From positions 42,793,835 through 42,857,834 of the forward strand of contig CP136066.1 in NCBI GenBank assembly GCA_032622095.1: 64,000 nt of DNA, in the 5' to 3' direction. The DNA is from Siphonodentalium dalli. Its lineage: Eukaryota > Mollusca > Scaphopoda > Gadilida > Siphonodentaliidae. The notes beneath the pieces are model-generated. The model made no database searches and was not told the origin of the DNA. It saw nothing but the letters and a program-made list of their open reading frames with translations. The translations under genes and the position numbers were made by a program. Shown here piece by piece: positions 56,101 through 64,000 of this stretch (positions within the stretch are counted from its first letter, which is position 1; each line of letters begins with the position of its first letter).

Positions 56101-59100
56101 TATAGATTCCAGTGAATAAACAAATATATTTAAATTGCATGTGCAGCGCATCATATTTTAATGTTTGTGTTGTTTCATATATCCGGCTAATACCTAAACA
56201 CTGGACACATATTCAATGAATCACTCAAAAATATAAATAACTAGCTGATGTGCCCGACTTCTTCCGAGCTATTTAGGGAGAACAATACTAAGTGAACAAC
56301 GTTGAAAAGTATTCGGAGAATGGAAAAAACTATTGTTTGATCGGTCCAGAAACATGCCTATATGAGCGTATATGAGCGAGGTCAAGGTCAAGGACACGGT
56401 CGCACGTGAAAATGGACCCGCCCGTATTGTTCCCTGGATCAAAGTAGGCCTACATACCAAATTCGAGTCGGATCGGTCGAGAAGTTTTCGAGTCTATGAC
56501 ACACATACATACACACAAACAGACAGAAGTTCCAAAATATATAATAGACTAGCAGGTTAGCCCGCCACTGGCGTGGTTGGTCAGATAAATGACATTTCTA
56601 TAATTTTTTTGTTTTTATTTATATATTTAAAAAAAAAATTTTTTTTTTTTTAATTTTTGAATATTAATTTAATGTTTTTTAAATTTAATTTATGTTTTTT
56701 TTAATTTTTGAATATTTATTTAATTTTTATTCTAATTTACCTATTTATTTAATTTTTATTCTAATTGACCCGATGAAATCCCCCCTTCCTAGGAACGACA
56801 GACAATGCATTCTTTGTTTTTCAATGAGTTAATTCATGGTACCCGTCCTAAACTTCCCCGTAGTCCCCGAAAAGAGCGGACAGTCTATTAATCCCGTCGT
56901 GAAATCTCTCTGCATAATATTTCGAGCGATAAGGTTGCGTTGAATTGTAAACAAACGCTTCTTAGATCAATTCTGCCTTTTTAATCGAGATAATTTCATT
57001 TCGTCCCGCATCCGTATTTCGGACGCATGGGGCTAGTCGTTTAGCCACGTCGATAGCAATAAAGAGCGTTCGTCGTTAACAACTCCGTATATGGTCAATA
57101 TAAAGATAGTTGATGCCTTAACCCCCGAAGTGGCGTTTGCGGTGATTTTGATGATTGGGAGTGGAGAATCGGTGCTCAGAGCTTGTCAAAAATGCGACGT
57201 GGACGATCCCCGTGGGTTTTTACACTCATATACGAAATTTGAGCTCAATCCGTCCACGCGTTTTCGATTCTATGAAGTACCCACATACACACATATATAT
57301 ATATACACATATACGGAAGTCTCAACATATATAGGAGACTAGCATGTTAGCCCGCCACTGGCGGCAATCGTCAGAAACATGACAATTTTAATTTATTTAT
57401 TTTTTGGTTTTTCAATGAGTTAATGATGAGCCCGACGTTGTCCGGGCTATTCAAAAACAAAATTTCAAGTCGATAGCTCCACCGTTTCCGAGATCTGGTC
57501 TGCGCATGCGCGAAGCTGGCGTCGCACGGGCTCGGCGACCCGATAAAATTCGTATCCGGGGCAAGATACATTCACATACCAAATTTCAAGTCGATAGCTC
57601 CACCCGTTGACGAGATCTGGTCTGCGCATGCGCGAAGCTGGCGTCGCACGGACTCGGCGACCCGATAAAATTCGTATCCGGGGCAAGATACATTCACATA
57701 CCAAATTTTAAGTCGATAGCTCCACCCGTTTCCGAGATCTCGTCTGCCGTGATTTATGAGAAGCATTATGCCTATATCCACACTAACTACCCCCTAAGCC
57801 CTGACCTAAGTGTCATACATACTATAACAATGATGCTGAACACTTTGAGGCAATTATATTGCAGAAATGTTGTAAGAGTACTATGGCATCCAATAAATCT
57901 CCCCGCATAGGAAACCACTCAAAATCCCGTATATCTCTCTGCAGATACTAATAACGTTGAATGGTAAACAAACGCTCTTTATAGCGATGCGTCAAAAACA
58001 AACGCTCATTAAATTATCACTTGATTAACCACCGCAGTGCCGTTTTTTGTGACTGAGATTGGAGAACGGGTGCTCTAATCTTATCCTAAATGCGAACACG
58101 GCGGTGTCGGTGGGATTTTACACTTACATACGAAATTTGAGCTCAATCTGTACACTCGTTTAGGATTCTATGAAGTACCCACATATATACACACACACAT
58201 ATATATATATGGAAGTCTCAAATTATATAGTAGACTAGCAGGTGGGCCCGACTTCGTCTGGGCTATTCGTCCTGGCTATTTAGGGATTTGTTTGCCAAAA
58301 TCATGAATATATGAGCATATATGAGCAAGGACACGGTTGCATGCGAAATTGGACCCGATGTGACCTTGAATTGACCATTTTGAAGGTCAATGTCAGGTCG
58401 GGGTCACGATTTGTCCCGTCCAAAACATTCCCGGACAAAAGTACCCCTAAGTATCAAATTTAGTCGAAATCCGTCCGGTTTTACCAGATTTAACCTTGAA
58501 TTGACCATTTTGAAGGTCAAGGTCAGGTCGGGGTCAGGATTTGACCCGTCCAAAAACACTCCCCGGACAAAAGTACCCATATGTATAAAATTTCGTCGAA
58601 TTCCGTCTGGCAGTTTTCCCGGCCAGACAATCAGACAGACAGAAGTCCCAAAATATATAGTAGCTTGTGCTATTAATAATAATGTAACGGAAGTTGGTTG
58701 GTCTTTTACGCACGAATTATCTCCCCGGAATACGGTTCCTCGTTAGTTGACGAGAAGAACTCATATATTACATAATACCATGAATATATACTCTAGGTAC
58801 TCCCGTAGAGTCATATTCCACCAGTACAAAACCCGGGAACGTGTTGATCTTCTGGCCCGTCCAGACAGGCAACTTTAAAACACGAACAAACAAGGCAGGG
58901 GATATATTTCTTTGTTGATACGTATCTCCCAATAATCACATACCCTCTGCATTCACACAATTAGCTTCCGTAAGAATCAGTACAAATCGCGATACGGTAA
59001 CACGAACGTTTGCGCCGTTCATCAGGCAATAACTGAAGTGGCAACTTCATAAAAAGAGATGAACACCTACGTCACTTCAAGCCACTTGTGCACGCGCTCG

Positions 59101-61850
59101 CTCTGTGGTGTCCACGTCACTTCAAGCCGATCGTATGGATGCGCTCGCTGCGTGGTGTCCACTTCATAAAAAACGATGAACCACCTACGTCACTTCAAGC
59201 CGACCGTTTTCACGTGCTCGCTCTGTGGTGTCCACTTCACAGAAAGCGATGAACCACTTACGTCACTTCAAGCCGATCTTGTGCACACGCTCGCTGCGGG
59301 GAAACTATTGGGGAAACTATGTTGGAATTTGAACAACTTACAATTGTTGTGGTAGTTTTGAAATGTTGTTCATATTATTAATGTTCAATTAAAATTTACT
59401 GGTATATGATTATAAGAAATGACTTGCAAATCGATTGGGGTCATTGAATTTGACCGGCAGAGTAATTAAACAAAGTTCGTGAGAATCCCTTCGGAAGTCA
59501 CACACTTTATTCAATTACTTTGCCGGTCAAAATCCAATGACCCCAATCAATCTGCAAATCATTTTTTAAATAATCTATTCACTGTAGGGGGTGGTCTCAG
59601 CTCAAGATTGCATGCTTTCTTGTGCCTTTTGAGACCCGATATCGCAATAAACTTTGAAATAGTTATAGCCGGGAGACATTCCATGATTGTAAGCGACGCA
59701 AAGCAAAATCACTCACAAAGTCACTAAATCGTGCAATTTCTAGTTTCTAGGGACCTCCTCATACAGTGCAATATTATATCAAGGAACCAGGCCATTCTTA
59801 TATGATGCCATATAAATAAATACTTAATCTGAGGAGTGATTAGATATTGTTTAATATATAATCCCAATCACAGGGGATACACGTGCTGGGTCACTATATT
59901 AAATCAAGATATATTAAAGACATATTATTTACTTGTTCGGGTCTGTGAAACTGATAAGTTAGTATTTAGGCGCTCTGCCAACTGGAGAAATGCAACATTC
60001 CACTAACATCGCGAAAATCTCAAGCAAATCGACCGTACCACTCCATAGAAAACATCATCTGAATAACGCTCAATTGTAAATATTTACTACTCGATTCGGG
60101 ACGCGTCTATTGGCGATAAACTAACGAAAACGATATAATATTTGACAAAATTACTACTTTGAACAAGATTATTCTCCATTTCTATTTGATCGCACTACCG
60201 GAGTCTTTCACATCACTTTAAGACTAATCGATGATTAATATTGACTAAATAACGGAGATATTTGAAGAAGTGGTTTTAAAGATTGTGTATTTGTGTTAAT
60301 AAAAGTAATTTCAAATTTTATCCATTCACGAAGACAACCAGCTTATTTGTCTGCTACGGAAAGTTTTCACGTCATGTCTGTTGACCAGTGACACATTGTT
60401 ATACATATATGCGTATATATCCTGTCATGGACCCCTAGATAGGTCCCGTGATGGGTGAATCTATCCTATCGTTGATCACCTAACTACCGCCCTATGATGG
60501 TGAATCTATCCTGTCGTGGACCCCCCCTAGCTAGCGTCCCGTGACGGGTGAATCTATCCTATCGTTGATCACCTAACTACAGCCATGTGATGGTGAATCT
60601 ATCCAATCCTGGACCCCATAACTACTGCTTTGTCATGGGTGAATATGTCCCATCGTGAACCCCTTAACTACCGCCCTCTGATTGTGAATATATCCTATAG
60701 TGGACCCGCTACCTACCGTCTTGTGATGGTGAATCTATCCTATCGTGGGACCCCTAACTACCGCCCTGTGATGGGTGAATCTATCCTATCGTTGACCCCC
60801 TAACTATCGCCCGGTGATGGGTGAATCTTTACAATCGTGGACCCCATAACTACCGCTCTGTCGTGGCTGAATATGTCCCATGGTGAACCCCTTAACTACC
60901 GCCGTGTAATGGGTGAATCTATCCTATCGTTGAACCCCTAACTACCGTCTTGCGATGTCGAATCTATCATATCTTAGACCCCCTAACTACCGCCCTGTGA
61001 TGGGCGAATCTATCCAATCGTGGACCCCATAACTACCGCTCTGTCATGGGTGAATATGTCCCATCGTAAACCCCTTAACTATTTATCCTATCGTTGACCC
61101 CCTGACTACCACCCGGTGATGGGTGAATCTTTCCAATCGTGGACCCCATATATGCCGTCTTGTGATGGTGAATCTATCATATCGTGGACCCCTAACTAGC
61201 GCCGTGTGATAGGTGTCTATCTTATCGTTAACACCCTAACCACCGCTCTGTGATGGGTGAATCTATCATATCGTTGACCCCCTAACCACCGCCCTGTGAT
61301 GGGTAAATCTAACTTATCGTGGACCCATAATTACCGCCCTGTGATGGTGAATCTATCCAATCGTTGACCCCCTAACTACCGCCCGGCGATGGTTGAATCT
61401 TTCCAATCATGGAGCCCATAAATACCGCCCTGTGGTGGGTGAATCTATCATATAGTTGACCCCCTAACTACCGCTCTGTTATTGTAAATATATCAGATCG
61501 TGAATCTCCTAACTACCGCCACGTCGTGGGTGAATCTATCATATCGTTGACCCCCTAACCACCGCCCTGTGATGGGTGAATCTATCCTATCGTGGACCCC
61601 CTAACTACCGTCCTGACGGTCCTGTCGTGGGTGAATCTATCATATCGTTAACCCACTAACTACCGACCTGTGATGGATGAATCTAGAGAGAATGCATACA
61701 CATATGGCGTATTAACATTTCAGGTTCAGGTTCAGATCACCCCATCTTGTTTAAATGGAGGAACATGGTACCCACAAAATTGGGCGAGCCCTTCATTCTG
61801 CGATTGTGCATACGGCTTCACTGGAACAGCATGCGAACGCCGATTCAAAG
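52806..61850 (+). CDS. Secreted PAN/Apple and EGF-like protein, 5' part (join of 52806-53156 and 61724-61850, continuing past the window)
   Basis: Seen: exon 1 has an ATG at 52806 and runs 117 codons to a donor AAG/GTAAAA; exon 2 starts after ATTTCAG and ends one base into a codon at GTAAGT. Both junctions are phase 0, so the reading frame continues. Product: signal peptide, a six-cysteine PAN/Apple-type domain, then an EGF-like domain. Known of such families: PAN/Apple domains bind proteins or carbohydrates, and EGF modules serve as extracellular spacers or ligand-binding units. Inference: a secreted or membrane-anchored adhesion, lectin-like or immune-type protein. The 3' exons and stop codon are not in view. 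Confidence 0.7.
53340..53672. mobile_element. Double-hairpin element, GAATGAGG family, copy IV, in intron of PAN/EGF gene
   Basis: Hairpins lie at 53364-53450 and 53590-53670 with a spacer that matches copy I (CTATATATAGTCTCAAA, GTTCCGTTTCTATATCCCC). The right hairpin loses its final bases (GACCTTGATG). Confidence 0.7.
54876..55330 (+). mobile_element. MITE family 3, copy 2, in intron of the PAN/EGF gene
   Basis: The ends CCCTTTCAGTGCC and GGCACTGAAAGGG form perfect inverted repeats, with TTAA at 54872-54875 and 55331-55334. One hairpin is at 55215-55283. The body matches 46174-46632 closely. Confidence 0.85.
55362..55687. repeat. Tandem array, 46-bp unit, 7 copies
   Basis: ATTGATTCCACCTTTACAAT then GAACCACACACCAAAACC and AAGAGAGT, nearly identical copies, starting about 30 bp after MITE family 3 copy 2. 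Confidence 0.93.
56239..58665 (+). mobile_element. Run of head-to-tail retroposon-like copies
   Basis: Four segments (about 56239-56546, 56547-57330, 57331-58231, 58232-58665) each start near GACTAGCAGGTTAGCCCG or a relative with GCCCGACTTCGTC and end in CAGACAGAAGT..CAAAATATATAGTAGACTAG. Blocks such as CATACCAAATT and GTTTTCGAxTCTATGA precede the ends, as in RTE-linked SINE-like repeats of invertebrates (recollection). Inner tandem duplications: 121-bp units at 57461-57745 and about 127-bp units at 58365-58615. No coding sequence. Confidence 0.65.
59043..59297. repeat. Irregular tandem repeat with TACGTCACTTCAAGCC
   Basis: Four units of about 55-70 bp combine CGTCACTTCAAGCC, GCGCTCGCT and TGTGGTGTCCACTTCA, the last word sometimes followed by AAAGCGATGAACCAC. 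Confidence 0.75.
59416..59568. repeat. Inverted repeat with 45-bp arms
   Basis: GACTTGCAAATCGATTGGGG...GACCGGCAGAGTAATT and the inverse AATTACTTTGCCGGTC...CCCCAATCAATCTGCAAATC flank a 45-bp centre. Confidence 0.8.
59914..60221. mobile_element. TTAAAGACATATTA repeat, copy 3, in intron of PAN/EGF gene
   Basis: It runs from TTAAAGACATATTATTTAC to CATCACTTTAA with a deletion of the CACCATCGAGAGTC block present in the other two copies. Confidence 0.7.
60430..61680. repeat. Degenerate minisatellite, 46-48 bp unit, about 26 copies, directly before the EGF exon
   Basis: GTGAATCTATCCTATCGTTG then ACCCCCTAACTACCGCCCTG and TGATGG, with many substitutions and a few shortened units. It ends about 45 bases upstream of the EGF exon acceptor, so it occupies the region where branch point selection would begin. 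Confidence 0.9.
61724..61850 (+). CDS. Exon 2: EGF-like domain
   Basis: The acceptor is TTAACATTTCAG. The 42 codons read VQVQITPSCLNGGTW...FCDCAYGFTGTACERRFK, with the C-L-N-G-G-T and C-D-C-x-x-G-F-T-G-x-x-C-E signature of an EGF module; the N-terminal cysteines of the module may be relaxed or supplied by the preceding exon. Its donor is AAAG/GTAAGT. A slightly later acceptor (after GGTTCAG) is possible and would remove a few residues. Confidence 0.75.
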
Positions 61851-62128
61851 GTAAGTGGAGATTTTTATATGTTGCACAACATAATTCCAATATAATATCA
61901 TTTTATATTTGTTTTTTTTTCACTGAAATTGTTATGATTTATTCCCAGAAAGTGAGCCTTCAGATGTCTGAAGAATTAATCAAACAGTAGATCATGCCAC
62001 GAGTCGCTACCTTAGCTACGCCCGTAGATATCACATTCCACCAGTATAAAACATGGGAACGTTTTGATGTTCTGACAAGGAACGTTATAACATTGCTCAA
62101 ACACGGCAGGGAATATATTTAAAAAATA

Positions 62129-62276
62129 ACCCGTGTTTCGATTAAGTTTATGAAGGTATAACCATAAAGTTTGAAGACAAATTCTATAATTGCGCTTTGT
62201 ATATATTTACATATATTAAATTTGTCTTTATACTTTAAGGTTATACCTTCATAACCTTAATCGAAACGGGTCATTT
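62129..62276. repeat. Inverted repeat with 55-bp arms downstream of the EGF exon
   Basis: ACCCGTGTTTCGATTAAG...GAAGGTATAACC...AAGACAAATT and the inverse at 62222-62276 enclose about 38 bp. Arms differ by a few bases. Confidence 0.8.
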
Positions 62277-62679
62277 CTTATAATTAAATTTGTCAATTCA
62301 TAGGAGAACCACCTAGTAGAAGGTATACGTATAAAAGAAGTTTAAAAAAATGGAGATTAATTATGACGAAAAAGACGCACTCAAAGTTTAAATTGACAAT
62401 GAAACATCCACTTATGGATTAATCAAGTGGCATCACAAAGTCATAGCTTTTGATTGGATAGTGAACAACGTGCATGCACTCGTCGCTTCACCGTGACAGC
62501 GGGTGTTCCAGAAATGTTTCACCTGACTGTGACACGAATTGTTAATTTCTGAAACTTCAATTCTTTGCAAATGTTTGCTTGATCGAGTCTTGTTGATTTT
62601 TCTTGGTACTTATACACTAAAATACTGATGTGTAATTAGCAGTCACGTTAATGGCAGGGCAGTCCTACACTGCACCAAA

Positions 62680-63050
62680 TTTGGAATTTAATTTCACGTA
62701 AACGTCACATATTTTCCATTAAATGTTTAGATTAACGCCATATATGGATCACGTAAATGTCCATAACATAGACATATATGTGGGATTTACGGACACGTAT
62801 TCTTCCACATTTACGTAGAAAATACGTTCATGTTCGATTTAAAAAATACGGGGAATTTATGGTTCATTTTTAAATATCACATTTATGGATGCATTATATT
62901 TCAACTATACGTGCAATTTATGTGGATTTATATTGGAAATAACACATTTATGGATGCATTAAATTTCACATATACGTGTAATTTACGTATATATTATATT
63001 CAAAATTAATATCCACATCTACGTATCGTTTACGAGAAATTTAAGAATTT
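62680..63050. repeat. A/T-rich irregular repeat with TTTACGTATAT words
   Basis: CACATTTATGGATGCATTA(A/T)ATTTCA and (A/T)TACGTG(C/T)AATTTA are duplicated about 73 bp apart (62877 and 62943), surrounded by looser ACGTAAA/TTTACGT words on both strands. Confidence 0.6.
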
Positions 63051-63059
63051 CCAATGGTA

Positions 63060-64000
63060 TGCATATTTCAAATCAGCTTAGTCTATTTAAAATCGGCATA
63101 TCCAATTATCCATGTCACCCAATCGCATATAGCCTCGGTAGATAATTGTAAGATAGTTATCTGAAAATAGAGGGAAAAGTGTAAAGTTGGTACAATAAAA
63201 TACAAAGTGTTATTCCATGGAAGATAGAAAGAGAAAATATAAATTATACGCATTAATATTTCTACATTGTTCACCCTCGCTACAAATTAACTATTGGCAG
63301 ACTATAGTGCATTTTACCCCGTGGTGGTCGGCTCTAAACTGTGAATTAAATCCTATATACAAATTTAATAAATTTTTACATTCCTAGAGTTCTAAGTCTC
63401 ACACAGCGAGCAGGTTTACTCAAAATCTACGTGGCGCCTTTGATACTCTTCTACGTGTATCTGATACTGACCAAATCTGTGTGGCGCCTTTGATTGTACA
63501 TTGAAGTCGATTCTTCATACAGGCATGCATGGTGGCAAATCAACGGGAAGCTTAAGTCTTTTAATTAATCTAAACGCTGCTGATAATTACGAGACTCGAG
63601 TTATATAACACGCGCTGTGGTCAGTTTTAGCGGCGAACATGCTGTCAGTTATTACAAATTGTTTTTGCCTCTTGAAATGTCATTACCTCGACGTTTAAAT
63701 GCATATACGCGGTTTCAAACTCCAAGTTTAACGATTTTCCGTATTTGAGAATAAAAGCGTCGAAAATGTCATGTATATTAGATTAATGGACAATACGTGA
63801 AATCACCATATCTGTAAAACTCACTTTCCGTCCAGTGAGCTACCTGAATGAATTTTGATGCATGTGGTCATATGACAAAATGCTGCTGCGAGCGCTGTCA
63901 TTTCTATAGCAGAAGTAGTCAAGAAAGTTAGGTTATCTATAAATAAATTTAATGCCTAAATGTGTGACAACAAATGATTTTATAGTATTATGTGGACTGA
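63060..64000. other. End of window, no exon recognised
   Basis: Intron or intergenic DNA downstream of the EGF exon. The words CTGTGTGGCGCCTTTGAT / CTACGTGGCGCCTTTGAT at 63430 and 63479 form a short direct repeat. Confidence 0.35.

Noticed and set aside
56239-57440. Hammerhead ribozyme core in CTGATGTGCCCGAC or ATGATGAGCCCGAC
   Set aside because: The GAAA element expected after stem II is absent in each copy.
1-64000. tRNA, rRNA or snRNA genes
   Set aside because: No convincing A/B box pair, cloverleaf or conserved rRNA word was found by reading; a covariance-model scan would be decisive.

Overview
The window looks like nuclear DNA of an animal. It is AT-rich, gene-poor, full of tandem repeats and small inverted-repeat elements, and its few convincing coding segments are short exons bounded by GT/AG splice sites. 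Fragments of non-LTR retrotransposons, a Penelope-like element, many MITEs, and a PAN/Apple plus EGF secreted protein gene fit a marine invertebrate, probably a lophotrochozoan such as a mollusc. That assignment is inference; no rRNA, mitochondrial or other species-diagnostic locus is present.

Two host genes can be assembled by eye. On the minus strand (42078 down to 34932) three phase-compatible exons encode a 241-residue single-pass membrane protein: signal peptide, a very short outer segment, one membrane helix, an acidic then basic juxtamembrane stretch, and a tail rich in P-V-Q/E-Y-V motifs. Its first intron (about 5.4 kb) is packed with repeats, its second intron carries a decayed copy of part of exon 2, and a large inverted repeat lies just past its stop codon. 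On the plus strand (from 52806, continuing beyond 64000) a signal peptide plus PAN/Apple exon is followed 8.6 kb later by a phase-matched EGF-like exon.

The rest is repeats. From 1 to 4.5 kb there are hairpin elements and a TTAA-bounded repeat; 4.6-5.9 kb is an 18-copy 69-bp array; 6.7-7.4 kb is the 3' end of a LINE; 8.4-20 kb has several MITEs built around one shared hairpin cassette, with minisatellites; 23.3-23.9 kb has a hairpin and a Penelope GIY-YIG fragment; 25.2-26.4 kb has an unusual multi-frame coding module; 27.4-27.9 kb is a reverse-transcriptase relic; 28.4-30.5 kb is a 32-bp and then a large 30-bp satellite with higher-order structure; 30.5-34 kb has degenerate repeats; 36.6-41.5 kb is the repeat-filled intron with a second 30-bp satellite; 43-50 kb has long palindromes, MITEs and a nested insertion; 50.5-52 kb has a 36-bp array and a trinucleotide tract; 54.8-61.7 kb is an intron with a MITE, a 46-bp array, head-to-tail retroposon-like copies and a degenerate 46-bp array ending 44 bases or so before the EGF exon.

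The most unusual signal is architectural. One cassette, a 69-bp near-palindrome, an A/T-rich spacer and a second 69-bp near-palindrome in opposite orientation, occurs inside three sets of outer termini: two TTAA-flanked (piggyBac-like) and one probably TA-flanked. A separate family (GAATGAGG hairpins) uses the same hairpin-spacer-hairpin design with unrelated sequence. All calls come from reading the sequence; no search or alignment program was run.
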